A DNA stretch of 64,000 nucleotides. It comes from Diabrotica undecimpunctata (taxonomy: Eukaryota; Arthropoda; Insecta; Coleoptera; Chrysomelidae). Where the stretch lies: the NCBI RefSeq assembly GCF_040954645.1, contig NC_092805.1, positions 74,928,564 through 74,992,563 of the forward strand, in the 5' to 3' direction. Below are positions 34,683 through 47,559 of the stretch, piece after piece (the first letter of the stretch is position 1; each line of letters begins with the position of its first letter). The position numbers and the translations under genes are program-made. The notes below the pieces were generated by a model. That model did no database searches and was not told the origin of the DNA. It worked only from the letters and a program-made list of their open reading frames with translations.

Positions 34683-36562
34683 ATTCTATGGACTCCTTCC
34701 TATCGTCCAATCCCAAATTCTCCTCACTCCAATTAATAACATAATTGGAATATTTTTTCATGAAAAAGGAACTATACGAATATCTAATGACAAATGGACT
34801 TTACTTGTTTACAAAGAATTATTACCTATCAAAACTACAATATCCAATATTGACAATATCCAATAATGACAGAATTTTGGAAAACCTGTTAGAAAAATTT
34901 ATTAACGTGGATACACCGAGAAAACTTGCCTTTCAAGCCGAAGTACAGACACATGTTAGTCTGCTAAAACAAATCTCAAACTCCGTTAATTTAAAATATA
35001 AAGAAATAACCTCTGACACAGTACCTTATAATAAACGCCTAAAACGCGGTTTAGTAAATGGTATTGGAACAATCTGGAAATCTATTACTGGAAATTTAGA
35101 CGCTCCTGATGGCGAATACTTTAATAAATGTATAAATAAGATAAATTCCGATGAAACTCAAATTGAAAATCTCCTAAAAAATCAAATATCTGTTACCACC
35201 TCAGTTATAAGAACTTTCAACACTACAATTCAAAAATTGCAAATAGACGAAGAAACTTTTAACAAAGACTTAAAAACTATCGAGACTACACTTCTGGACA
35301 TTAATAATGACATCTCCTTTTACCAAGCACAATTACAAATACTAGATTTATGTGAGTCCTTAATGGAAAGCTACGTATTTTTAGAAAATTATTTAAATGA
35401 TATACTAAATTCTATCACATTCTCTCGCCTGCAAATTCTACATAGTTCTATTATTTCGCCCATAGACTTAATGGACGCATTAAAAGAAATCTCACAGTCA
35501 TTACAAAATAACGTATTGCCTCTACCCACTTATATGTCAAATATAGCTCAGTATATTAACATAATAAAACTGCAAGCTTATCAGCTTGATTCAAAAATTG
35601 TTTTCGTTCTTGAAATTCCGTTAGTTGATCCCGAAATATTCACCTTGTATCAATTATATTCAATACCAATATTAGATAATCAAACTGGTTTTCATCATTT
35701 ACTTTCAACTGTTCATAAATACATAGCGCGAGATGATGATTCAATTTCATATGTTTTACCCATGGACACCGAAAAATGCAAACAAATCAGTCAAAACCAA
35801 AGAATGTGTACAGACATTCTTCCGTATCCCATAGACACAGATGCTATATGTGAAGCCCAGCTTTTGAAACCTCTCAGCAACTTACCAAAAACTTGCCAGA
35901 TGTCCATGCTTTTGGCACAAGGTTACAATGTACAAGAAATTGACCGAAATTTATGGTTACTAACCATTTCCGATCCATTACCAGTAACAATCAAATGTGC
36001 AAGGAAAGACGTCACTACACAAATAATAAAAACAAATTCAATCTTAAGATTAATTCCCGACTGTATTGCATTCATTGGCAGTACCAGAATTCATGCTAGA
36101 GACCAAATTGAGAAATATACAAATATCACGTATAGAAGTCACCCAGTTAACGTACCCTACAGATGCTGTGACCATTTTGAGACAAAGAGTCACCTATCAA
36201 AATTGAAACCACTAAAACTCAGTAAAATCAACGTAGATGACTTAAATATTGCACAACACAAATTGGACCAATATTCAGAAGAACTGGACCATATTATGAG
36301 CCAATCATTTATTGAGGAACATCTACCCTTATTCACTATATCAACCTTATCCCTGATTATTATCCTAGTTATCTTATACCTTTTCTGCAAATACCGAACC
36401 AAAATATTCCCAAAAATTGCAATCTCCTTGTCCCAGGATCAGCCTCCAACTCCACTACCACGCAGAAATCCCATTAGACAGAAACTTCAAAGCTTAACCT
36501 CCTTCAGAAGAAGACCCAATGTCCAACAGGAAAGCGAAGCAGAAACACCAATTACTCTGTAA
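34683..36562 (+). pseudogene. env: LTR-3 envelope (Env) frame, one apparent frameshift
   Basis: The long frame 34745-36562 begins with TTG; its first ATG is at 34760. The N-terminal part of insect errantivirus Env is better recognised in a different frame between about 34683 and 34865, so the first part is shifted relative to the rest by one indel. In the long frame, a basic RLKRG site (about 35036-35050), the furin-type cleavage site of Env, is followed by a hydrophobic, Gly-rich fusion-peptide-like stretch. Coiled regions follow. A strongly hydrophobic segment at about 36328-36395 (TLSLIIILVILYLF) is the transmembrane anchor, with a basic, proline-containing cytoplasmic tail. The order matches the Env/baculovirus-F type of fusion protein. 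Confidence 0.85.
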
Positions 36563-36604
36563 AAGTCAAAGCAATGGCATTGACTTTTCACTAATAAGGG
36601 GAGC

Positions 36605-36928
36605 TGTTATATGAGAAAATATTAACCTTGAACTAGCTTAAGTTCGCCGACTTCAGATTTCATCATCCCATTCCCATAGAAACCGCTGAGCACGCATTAG
36701 AACTTTGTACGAACCGTTGGCCAACATTCATGGGAACAGCAATTCAGCACTTCATACCAAACCTATAAATTACCATTCTCAGATGCCGGAATCACTCTTA
36801 GCTGCAACTTCGACCAGTCCAGTTTTTAGTCATTTTAAATTAATTTAATTTTGTACTATTATTTAATATTTAATTTGTAACAAATAAAGTTCTTTTTTTT
36901 AAAAAGTCAAATACGTGATTAGTGATCT

Positions 36929-36932
<4 letters not shown>
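36605..36932 (+). repeat. LTR-3 3' LTR
   Basis: 328-bp copy of the 5' LTR. A short purine run, AAGGGGAGC (36597-36604), precedes it and is the likely polypurine tract. Confidence 0.95.
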
Positions 36933-37006
<74 letters not shown>

Positions 37007-37049
37007 TATATATATATATATATATATAATTAAATAATATATATATATA

Positions 37050-37100
<51 letters not shown>
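36933..37100. repeat. Long (AT)n-rich tract to the right of LTR-3
   Basis: About 168 bp of AT dinucleotides with three short AATTATAT or AATTAAATAAT interruptions. Confidence 0.95.
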
Positions 37101-37104
<4 letters not shown>

Positions 37105-40100
37105 TATGAATTATTATGAAACTATGAAAGTATAGTAAAAATTAAAAATAACTTATAACTTATATTTTTTGCAGGCACTCTGTACATAAAATTGTTGGCA
37201 AAAAAATAAATTCTTGGGGTTTTCGCCCTGTATAAATGGTTCCTATTATCGGGTTTCAACTAAATTGTTCTTTCAATCAGGTTCTTTGTCAAGCACTTTT
37301 GCAAAATTAAAATATAAATTTCGTATTTTATAAGATAATATGTATTCTGATTAAACAAAAAGATAATCCCAAATGCGGCCCTGTAGAGGGGCCTACACGT
37401 GGTAATGTTTACATCTCCCTGCATGGCTTAATGAATTTTACTATAGGTATGTTAATTTTATATCTTAATTATCAGTAAAACTTGTTTTCTAATATTTACC
37501 ATTTAAACATCGAAAATCGAAAAATTGGTATAGGCATTCAAAAAACTCGAAAATTATTGTTTACCGTCGGTTAGATAGCGATAACTAATCTGTTTATGAC
37601 AACGTGCGTATACATGGTGTTATTAAAATTTACAAGAGTACAAAAAATATTTTCTATTGAAAAAATACACAAAGGTTGTGCATTAAAATCATATTATTAT
37701 ATAAAAATGTTTACATCTCTTTCCAAGACCTAGCCAGGAGTCAAAATTATGTGACATATTCAGGAATATGCCATAGAATATTAGCGTATTGGAGATGTTT
37801 TAAGGTCTCGTTAAGATTAATTTTAATAATATGTAAACAATGAATTAGCGGGGCACTTTTAATACGGGCTTTACACCAACAATAAATTCATGAAGTCGCT
37901 TCAAGGTCAAATTTGACGTGTGTAAAGCACAATTTGACATCCAATTTTGCCGTGAATAACTTCATGAATAAATTCGTGAAGAAATTGACGAAATAGAACA
38001 TGTTCTATTTTTCATATTTTATTGGACGTGAATTCAGTGTCACCAACCTGTGTAGATTTTGCGCGAAGTAGGGATAATATTTATTTTTTTTTTGATTATT
38101 GAACCAAATTGGACTTTGCATTTTTAATTCGTGTGTCAAGTAATAGTTATGGAAAAGAGGTAAGTTTATTATTCTATAATAAAAGACAGAAAATAATATT
38201 ATGTATTGTTTTTTTAGGAAAAACATACAATTTCGAGACAGAAAACTCTAGTTTTATTAAAAAATTGTTTACTTTTCCCTTTCTTACATCTTTTTTTCAA
38301 ATATTATTTATTTAATGCTTTGAGAATATATTATAGTACCTAAATATTTGTTAATAATAGATTATATAATTCTACCTTTTTCTTCACTCCTATCTTTTTC
38401 TTGGTCTAGTCATTAAGTAAATGTTTTTATCATCTTGAAAGTTTAAAAATTGATTAAACTACGTTTTCCAAGAGATGGGTGCTATTGATTTCTGAAACAA
38501 GAAAGAATGGTTTTCTTTGAAATGTCAAGTATTATAAGATTGCAAAATGAAAAGTATGGAGATAGTAAATAGGTTTTCATATTCCGCTCATGATTCTCAA
38601 AAACAGCAACTTGCAAAAAAGAGTTATAAATCATTAATTATCCAAATAATATCAAGGATGTATCATGGAATTCTCAAAATTAACAATAAATGCTCTAAAT
38701 ACATCAAAGATTTAGTTTAAATTCTGATACTCGCTGGATATATTTTCTTTTTGAACCAGGTATGGATAATTCTGTATTCTAGATAGGATTTTTAAATTAA
38801 CTTTGCATTGAGTGCATTGATCTATTTTTTTGAACCAGGTGTGGATAATTCTATATTATTGATAAGATTTTAAATTCACATTCAGAAGTCCACTAAAACA
38901 ATTAATTAAGACATCCTGAAATTTTGTATAATGAATTTCAGATATGTAACAGAATGTGTATGGAAGAAGAAAGTTTCCCAATTTAGTCAATGGAAGTGGC
39001 TGTACAGTTGAAATGATTCAATTGAAAAATCAAAGTGGAGACAATTTTGAGGATGAATTGCTAAATAAAGACATTATTAAACTTAAGTTGAAGATGTTTG
39101 AGAGCCATATTTTTATTATGGGAAAACCTCAGAAGGATCATTAATATACATATCATTTTTTTTAATTTTTTATTAAATTTTTCTTTGCATAATCTAATTT
39201 TTAAAACTAATAAATCTATTTATTTTCAATTCATGTCTTCTGCCAGTTTCATTTCTCGGACATATTTCTGTTGTGCTCTCTTCTCCTCTTTTTCTACATG
39301 AAGCCTTTGGCCTGCTACTAATTTTGTTCTTTCCTATTAATTCTTCTTATTCTTATATTTTATTATTCATAGTTTCCTTCCTAAGTTGATTATCTTTCTT
39401 TAAAAATGCAGGATTCCATATCCTACGGATAAAATTTGTAAATACGATTTTTTATTTAGAAAAAAATAGTTGTTTGTGTATAACAAATATTAAAACTAGC
39501 TTTTATTCCTGTTATTATGATTCTTCATTTACCATTTAAATTATATTATGTTTAAAAATATTGTATTTTTATATATTTAGTTCAGTCCTACCCTACTATT
39601 CAATAAAGCAAATTGTAATAAGTTAGACAAATCATTAAAATTGTAAAGAATCAGCTCACAAACTAGTGGTAAAGTATTACTGGTTATTTCCGTTTTTAAG
39701 TATTCATTTCTTTACAACTTCTCTTTTTGATTACAATTGTCACATCTCAATATTGTAACAATAAACATGTATTTATTTTTATTAGGTATCTCTTGAGAAT
39801 ATATTGTGAATAGTGGTTAAAAGATTATAAAAAGTATTATACCTTTCTTTCTTCTTTACTTCGACTTAATGCAGGCAGGTATTGTATTTAAATAAAAGCT
39901 TTCATCATTCTAAAAGTCACAATGAATTGATTACCATTTCTGCTAACTACAGTTAATTTTTAGTATGTAATGAATGCTAGATTTTCTTGTTCTATCATAT
40001 AAAAAAAATAAAATTACCGCTTTTTCTGTTTCTTTAGCTATGTTGTCCTTATTAAAGTTATTTATAATTATCTTCTGTGTCTAAAATCAACAGTTTTCAC

Positions 40101-40912
40101 TAAGTAATTACATGTAATTTTCACTAAGTTTTACCTCTTGTTCAAGCTCTGACTCTTTACCAAATTCAGCATAATTTTTTGTACAATATTAATCACTATT
40201 TTCTTTTTAAAACGATATTGTTTTCTGATTATATTTCCAAATCCAAAATATCGTTATTCAAACAAACATCAATAAATAACATCCAATAATAAAACCATTG
40301 GTACTACTGAAATAATGACACTTGATGTGATTAAGGGCGCCACCTACATCGTTTTCGCAACATAGTCATAGCACACTACCACCTAGCATTTAAACTTCCG
40401 TGTTAAGGAATAAAACAATGATTGGCGCATCACCTAGTGATCGGGCGCGTAACTATATATACATGGCGCTAAATTCAAAAGTTTAGTAATATTACCTAGG
40501 ATTGTGAACTCATTTTAAAGTAAAGGAAAATCGATATAATCCTAAAATAACAAGAAAAATCCTTATCCTATACGATAATAAATATTTTTCGTATACTTTT
40601 TGGGTTTTCTTGTTATGTTGGGACTATATTTATTTTCCATTACATTAAAATGCCAAAGTGGTTAAAAAAATTAAAGAATAAAATATAGAATAAAATCTTT
40701 ATTTATAAAAATGTTACAAGAAATGTTATATGTGTTACAAGAAATATTAATAATACAAGCCACGTGTAGTATAATTTAGTTTTCTTAATGTTGTGACAAG
40801 AACTGGTCAGTATTTAAATAATTGTTTTGTCATTCTTATCAAGATTTATGTGAATAAAAGTCAAATTCTGCAAAAGACATTTTACTACAATTTTATTCGC
40901 ATAAATTTACAA
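37101..40912. other. AT-rich DNA without recognisable genes
   Basis: No family-level protein similarity was recognised on either strand. A TTGAACCAGGTRTGGATAAT segment is duplicated 79 bp apart (about 38752 and 38831). An ATG-less frame at 38956-39144 follows a TTTCAG acceptor-like site but has no recognisable motif. A slightly GC-richer stretch with two GGCGC-type motifs at about 40335-40480 stands out from its surroundings. Its role is unknown. Confidence 0.4.
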
Positions 40913-41600
40913 TGGGGAAGTACTTTAGACCAGATAAACTAGAGGCTGATCCAAACTGTCAAACTTCCACCAAAGAATTCAAACATTGGTAAGTATATAA
41001 CATTCAAGAATTTTTTAGAAAGCAATGAATCTAAAGATAAATCCCTAGAAGATAAAGATAAGTACATGCTTTTAAAAAATTAATCTACGATTACATAAGC
41101 GAAGCAATCAATCTGGAAAACCAATTGCTTTTTTCACACATACCCTCACAGATTCTGAATGAAAACATTATACAATTGAAAAAAAAGCAAATGAGTTGAA
41201 GTATTAAAAAAAATGCAGACATTATCTGGTAGAAAAGCAATTCTAACCAATTACAGATTAAATCACTATTTGGTTTATATAGAATGACGGTATATATCAA
41301 ATCTAACAAGGAGAACTAGCTTTACTTCACAAGAATTTATTAATTATCTACACTCTATAGGAATATATTCAAGTAGAACAACACCATATAATCATGAAGG
41401 AAATGGTTAAGTCGAAAAATACAATGAGTTATATGGAAATTGGTGAATCTAGCATAGAAAACCAAAAATTTAGAATTCACTTAATGGAAAACTGCTTTAC
41501 ACACTAGAGAATTCCACTACTAAATAAATACCAGATGAGACAGAAAATTTACCTTACAATCATAATATAAGTTCCAGAAAAATATTCTGGTTATCAACAA
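40913..41600 (+). pseudogene. Ty3/gypsy remnant: gag start plus integrase scrap
   Basis: 40913-40990 reads MGKYFRPDKLEADPNCQTS and then FKHW, the start of a Gag type found in insect gypsy elements. After a frame change, LIYDYISEAINLENQLLF (about 41080-41130) continues it. About 200 bp further, FTSQEFINYLHSIGIYSSRT and PYNHEGNG (about 41318-41408) match the integrase core around its catalytic Glu region, with a stop in between. Protease, RT and RNase H are missing, so this is an internally deleted, mutated copy. No LTRs were recognised around it. Confidence 0.6.
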
Positions 41601-42169
41601 AATTATGATTTTGATTAGATTAGCAAAATATTGCTTCTTGCAAAAAGAAAACCCAAGAATGAGGAATAACCGAATGATAGCAAATAGAAAAAACGAACAA
41701 AAAAAAAGAACAATGGATAAGGTAAATAATTTATTTCTAAGGTATGCTTAAAGTTTTCACCCAGAATGTAAGCTTTGCTAAAACCTGATAATATATAGTA
41801 ACTTTATTTGCTCAGTATAAACTCCAAACAACAGAGGATAATAATGTTTTTATGCCTGAAATGACAAACACAATTACAATCAACAGATTTTTTCACCAGT
41901 ATGTCACCTTAAGATCAGTCATACCATCCCTATCATCAACAGAATAGGAAAGATCCCTGTCGACACATTCAAATTTATTTATTCATAACTCTGAACGCCT
42001 TACCACTGTCTGTGTGGATGCAGGCTAATATACGGGACAAGCCGATTAAATGTTACAACTTACAATATACAAAATAGTGGTTAAGTACACAGTATTTTAC
42101 GATAATAAAATTAAATAATGTGAAATAAAAATATATTATGTACACAAACACATGCATGTACACACACAC
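41601..42169. other. AT-rich DNA without recognisable genes
   Basis: Nothing beyond AT-rich sequence is visible. Confidence 0.4.
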
Positions 42170-42185
42170 ATATATATATATATAT

Positions 42186-42252
<67 letters not shown>
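42170..42252. repeat. (TA)n microsatellite with one GG interruption
   Basis: About 40 TA units, interrupted once by AGGTA near 42187. No mobile-element end abuts it. Confidence 0.95.
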
Positions 42253-42259
<7 letters not shown>

Positions 42260-42945
42260 ACATGTAATTACATTTTAAAACCTATAAACCCAACAGTTAG
42301 TTCTATGATTCTAAAATCCAGCACAATAAAGGTGGAAAAATAACATAACAAAAATAAAAAAATATGTAAAGTATTACCTAGTTACAATAAAAACATGAAG
42401 TATTTTACACAGTTAAGTTTCCAAACTCTATGGTACCAGTAACTCTTCTACTAATATTTATATATTTATTGAGGGACATATTAAATATTTACATTTAGGT
42501 TGTTTAACAAAGATAAGTACCTATCTATTCAGTGGGCTATTAGCACCATAGGTTGTTCTACAAAATGGAACATTAAAAGTACATAGATGAGGCAAACCAT
42601 GGTAATATGGTACTCTAAGAATAATCTCACTCACAAGAGAGGGACAGATCCCTCCTCACACTTAAAGCAGGCAAGCTCATATACCTCTCCATGATAGTGT
42701 AGTCATGGTCTGCTAATCTAATCCAACTTTGAAAGGCGCACACCTGTAGAAATTTATGCCGAACCCTCTCTAAGGTAATGCTTTTTAAGATAGTTGTTGA
42801 ACCACTACCTACAAATAATTCAAATACTAAGCTAAGTAAGACTGGTTTTATAATATATAATTTTAGGTTAAATTTATAAACTAATTTGTAAAAGGTCAGA
42901 TATAATGTGAATAAAAATATAGGTCAGTGGTATAATAGTTCTTAC

Positions 42946-43240
42946 CTGGTCCTGGTAAAAACAAACTCGGAACGGCTGGTCTCGTAATACCGCTATTTCC
43001 AACATTGACTATATCTTCCTCTTTAAAATGACTAGCGCATACACGAAATTTGTTATAAATAGTTTCTTTTGCAGCATTCTCTAATTAGGGCTCTTAACAG
43101 TATTCACCCATATATCAAACATATCCATATAATGTCCTGGACTTAAAAAACGGTATCGCTTGCCAGTAGTATCCATGCAATCTGGAACACATCTTTTTTT
43201 GTTCCTGTTCTTCGTCTCTACATTGTTATTCCATGTAATG
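42946..43240 (-). pseudogene. THAP zinc-finger domain exon, frameshifted
   Basis: Minus strand: RCVPDCMDTTGKRYRFLS (first two zinc ligands, 43191-43177), then a WVNTVKSPN stretch and a stop. One frame over it continues to RVCASHFKEEDI, whose Cys and His (43039 and 43030) complete the C2CH signature of a THAP domain. A PAVPSLFLPGPG tail ends exactly at CCAG/GTAAGAAC, a strong splice donor (GTAAG at 42945-42941). No ATG is in frame at the start. THAP domains occur in host DNA-binding proteins and in P-element-type transposases. The stop and shift suggest a dead copy, but a missed small intron or a sequencing error cannot be ruled out. Confidence 0.6.
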
Positions 43241-43636
43241 TGTTCGATTCCATAATAAAAAATCGTCGAAAATTGTACGATTTTGCACTATTTACATAAA
43301 AAAAATTTAAATTATAAGAAATAAAACAAATACAAATATGGCGCCGTATTTGTCTAAACTCAACTTTGACTTGATCACAGCACACTCCCTCCGCGCAGGA
43401 ACGAGACTAGCAGCGCCACCAAACGAATGGGCGCCTAATCCGAACATGATTTGACCTTGGCTATCCCTGTTATCAATCTAGGTGTAATTTTATCTATGAA
43501 CATAGTTGGAAAGTGCACTGAAGAGCATGGAATTTTTTTATTTCTCGCTAATTTATAATATTTACAGACCACATCTTGACACATCTGTACTCTACGAGTG
43601 TTCAACTTTAAATGACGAAATTTCGATGTGTGAGGT

Positions 43637-46600
43637 TCAATCTAAGGTGCCTTGAAACCTAGAGGTGCGGTCCATAAAATCATTATTTTGGACAATTTTT
43701 CTCTTCTCGTAGTCCATCTTAAAGGTCTTTGACACCCGTTTCCTCGACCCTATGTCTTTAGTGTGGACGTCACGACCTATTTGATCATACTGCAGGGTGA
43801 TTTGCTTGGAATAATCGTGTATGATGTCATTCATCGCAGAGGCGTTGAGTATCTGGTTGTTCTCATAGTTTAGAGTAAATTCTGTTTTAGACTATAACAT
43901 AAAATGATATAAGAAAATGGTATACTAAGTTTTGTCATAATGTAAAACAGAAAACAAAATCTGTTAACAAAAAATGTTATAGAAATTAGAACATGTCCTA
44001 TTTTGATACCAATTATTAGTACATGGCGTTTTTTCTTGCTTGTCTGATTTAAAAGAAATGTTGCAATGGAAGCAGCAGATAATAGGTGAATTTTCTTATC
44101 CATCATAAATATATATGTCTTTGTTAAAGCAAAGGTAAAACGTGGGTAAAACTAACTAGGTATTTACGTGAGTAAAAAACTAAGTTAAATGTTGGAGAAC
44201 ATGAGGTTACGTTACAATAACAAAAGAAAAATAAGAACATTACGGTTAACAGTACATGTACACCAACATAATAATTTTAAAAAATGACTTTTTTAGCATG
44301 TAATGCGCAGAATCACATAAAATATTTTGATACCAAAATGTGACAATGTAATACACAAAACTTCTTGTATTAATATTGTACACAATCATTTCATGTAAGT
44401 TTTCGTTATACCATTTTCTTATATCATTTTATGTTATAGTCTAAAACAGACTTAAAGCCTTTGATTTTAGTCACCTCTTTGCCCTTGACTGTTTTGTAAT
44501 AATAACTCTTTGGGCCAGTCGACAGCCATTCAACTATGTAATCATTTCCAGGCAACTCGTCACTCGATGCACCTAGCATATCCCCTGTTTCAACCGTGTT
44601 TAGGCCATCACCAATGTAAACAACGGAGTCTGTATCCATGTAACAAACAGCCTCACCCAATCTGTCAATTATTTCGTATAATCTAAAACGAGCATTACTG
44701 GTCGTAAATAAGTCCACAAAAATATTTGTGAAAGTAGGATCTTCAACAAACATGTCTTTGTAATCGTACGAGACTTGGGCAATATTATTATTAATAAATG
44801 TGACATTTGTTATATTTATTTTATCGTCCATCAAAATTTCGTACCATCTTTTGAGGTTCACAATGTAATCCATCTGTTTCATATTCATCCTTTGTCCAAA
44901 TTTACCCCATATACTATTTAGGCATATTTGCCCATTTACCAGGATTTGGGGCTATTTGCGATAAATCGAGCTCTATGCCCATCTGCTCTTTTACAGCCCG
45001 AACGTACTCTTCGTTTGAGGCATACGTATGTGGACTAGTTTCAAATTTTATCTTCATGAAATCTTCGACATAACCCTTGAACAAATCAGAAGATGTTTGG
45101 TTAAATTGATAAACCTCATATATACTTTGTATTTTATACCCTTTCTCTAAGGCCTTATTAATTTTAAAGTGGTCCACGTTCCAGTCAACATTCGTTCAGA
45201 TTCAGCATGTTTGCATTCTTCAGGCCAATCTATAACACACTGATTACATAGAGGAAACAATAATTTATCAGTTTTAACATGTAGGACGGGGTGGTATAAA
45301 TCAGTAGGTGGCAGTATTTGGCAATACACTAGGCCAAACCATTTAGGGTCGTTTAATTCAGGTGCATGTATTTTAGCAGGGTGGCCAACGGGGTAACGGT
45401 CATAATATTGTACCGTTGGATATAGTGATACAATATCTATATATCTGAGCTTTTTCCCAGTCACATTTAGCTTTATGGCATTTGTTTGCCCTCCAAAGAA
45501 TGCTTCACGAGGCTTAACAATTTGAGAGCTCGGTGCACTTTTACATTCTTTTGATTTTAACTGACTCAACCATTTTATAGATGCCAGGCTATACGTCTCC
45601 TTTAACTTCTGTTTTACAACACTAATAGTATTGGGTCGCAGATATTTAGATCTATATATAGTCATCCAAACGGATGCTATAGTAAAATACTGGAAGGGGT
45701 CAATATTTGCGATGCCTAGAAATTCCTTACGGAATTCCAAACACCCCCGTCTTAAAATGTCAACATCGGAGTCGCAATAGGCATGGAGCTCCTTCTGGAA
45801 CACAAAATGATGATTTTTATGCACATCGTGCCATTTTAGAAATTCGGTTCTTTGTGCGGGTTTCATAGTATTTAGGCCGTAATATTCGACTGCTGGTAAA
45901 GGCCCAGCATATTGTTGGTTCTCAGGTACATTGAAATAATGTGGGAAGAACCCTTTTTTAGCCCCTGACAGACCAAATGTTTTCGGAAAAGCGGCTAAGG
46001 GTGCGCCAACAAAATTCGAACTGTCAATAATTTTTAATTTAACAGCAGGTACTTCCAGCAGCATCAGTTTTGACCCGTTGTAAATGGTGTACGGTTTTAT
46101 TGTGTTTTCCATGCAGTACTTCAAAATAAAATGACTGTCGTACGATTATTTACTATTGTGTGCCACTGCAGTAAAACTCCTGTGTTTTTCGGTTATTAAC
46201 CATCTACAGAACTTTTCGTTGTCTTTGAAGGTAAATTTATTACCCTTACAATTGTGGGCTATTACTAAGTTCGGTATATGTACCCCTGTGTCTTGCATCG
46301 CTTCGTAATCGACAAATAAACATTTTTCTGTGTATGTACAGGGGCGTATAGGCATTGTAGATAAACCGTTACATGTGCAAGGGTCTCTACAAATCAGAGA
46401 ATTTTTCAAAGGATTTCTACAACCATAATTTTTAGTGTCATGCCGTTTATTGCGTAAATAGACCACATGGCAAATACCTCCTTTGGCAGGCTTTTTCATT
46501 ATGTAGCATTTCAAAAAGTAACCACACACATGCTCATTGGCTCTTTTACATAATTTATTGCACTTTTCACATTTAAATATTTCTTTGCAAGCTTCTGTAT

Positions 46601-47551
46601 GGTTTGCCAGACATTCATCATTGTAGCAATAACGATTAGTCTTTGCACATAATTTTATTTTGGACGGCGTGTTCGGGTTGTCTGCAAACCGTGCACAGCG
46701 GTGCTTTCCACTTATCCTGCACCTTAGCGGTGCACTTATGTTTATTTTTATGATTGTAAGGTGTATCACACTTCACACAATAAAATTTCGTACCGTACCC
46801 TTTAAACTATTAATCACATCAAAATGGTTTTTGTTTTTATACAAATAAAGTTTGTTTGTTTTTTCAGCGCCCTCGTAGATAATAGTATTGAAGTTTTTGG
46901 CACAAATAATTTTTATCTGTACATCCAACAACTCCTATTCTTCTTCTTTAGGTGCTGTCTTCTTAGCGAAGGTTGGCGATGACCGCTGCAAAGTCGTCCC
47001 TATTTTGGGCTTTCCTTATTAAACAACAACAACTCCTCTGCCTTCTTAAATTCTTCTAGAGTAAAACCGTCTTCGTAGTTACCAGCTAAAAGATTGCTTA
47101 ATTTTTCGATTAAGATCGTCTGTAATTTTCGACCCTTTCGCATATTTTTCACATCACTATCAGTTATCTTGTACCCAAAAATATCTGTTGTGACAAGAGC
47201 CGTTACGATTGCTCTTGCACCACATAAAGTGTCGTTGTTTTTAATTTGGGCAATGCTTTTTTTGGTACGTCGATCCTTTGACAAATTTATCATTCTACGA
47301 CGGCCGCTACCCCTAGGCATCCTAAAAATTTGAATATCAAATTTTGTGTCCGCCAAAAGGACAGTGTCGCTAGATGTTAATATGTTTTCAATTTGTTGCA
47401 AGAAAATGTCCATATTGGCATCTGTGGCTACTTTGGTCGATATAGGATGTTTAAAGTTTTCATTACGAGCAATTATGCGAATTTTATCCCCTTTTTTGTA
47501 GCCACCCTGCTTTTTTACATCATTCAAAGCATCCTCCAGCACATTTCTCAA
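43637..47551 (-). pseudogene. Protein-primed family-B DNA polymerase (Maverick/Polinton or adintovirus type), broken
   Basis: Reads from 47551 down. The N-terminal region (47551-47000) includes a TLCGARAIVTALV block. A Cys-rich zinc region follows (about 46800-46400). The exonuclease begins with FVDYEA (about 46316-46298). Polymerase motif A is DIVSLYP (about 45440-45418), motif B NSIWGKFG (about 44925-44893) and motif C YMDTDS (44642-44625). The C-terminal piece lies at 43834-43637. Breaks: an in-frame TAA at 46146-46148; frameshifts near 46770-47000, 45160 and 44900; and a 574-bp MITE (43879-44452) after motif C. There is no ATG at the N-terminus. About 1,100 residues without the MITE fits the family. 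No capsid, integrase or ATPase neighbour was found, so the source element is incomplete. Confidence 0.85.
43879..44452. mobile_element. 574-bp MITE inside the polymerase, 46-bp inverted ends, TTA/TAA target duplication
   Basis: The first 46 bp (ATTCTGTTTTAGACTATAAC...GGTATA) match the reverse complement of the last 46 with one mismatch. TAA flanks both ends (43876-43878 and 44453-44455), fitting the 3-bp TWA duplication of PIF/Harbinger elements. The polymerase frame is continuous across the site if the insert and one TAA are ignored, which confirms the boundaries. The inner frame 43870-44106 has no transposase motif. Confidence 0.85.
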
Positions 47552-47559
47552 AAGTTCTT

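Larger units (their letters stand above)
28501..36932 (+). mobile_element. LTR-3: errantivirus-like endogenous retroelement with env
   Basis: Two 328-bp LTRs (28501-28828, 36605-36932) start TGTTATATGAG and end GATCTAACA; by eye they differ at a single position. The primer-binding site is Ser-tRNA-like, as in the 17.6/297 group of insect errantiviruses. Gag, protease, RT-RNase H-integrase and an envelope frame follow in the canonical order. Pol and env each show one frame break, so this copy is probably not competent, although nearly every domain reads through. It lies between AT-dinucleotide tracts, and TATA is present on both flanks. Confidence 0.95.

Noticed and set aside
38956..39144. 62-codon frame after a TTTCAG acceptor-like site
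   Set aside because: Starts with GTG, Lys/Ile-rich composition as expected from AT-rich DNA, no recognisable motif. Kept only as a note in the gap entry.
43870..44106. 78-codon open frame within the polymerase
   Set aside because: It belongs to the non-coding interior of the 574-bp MITE.
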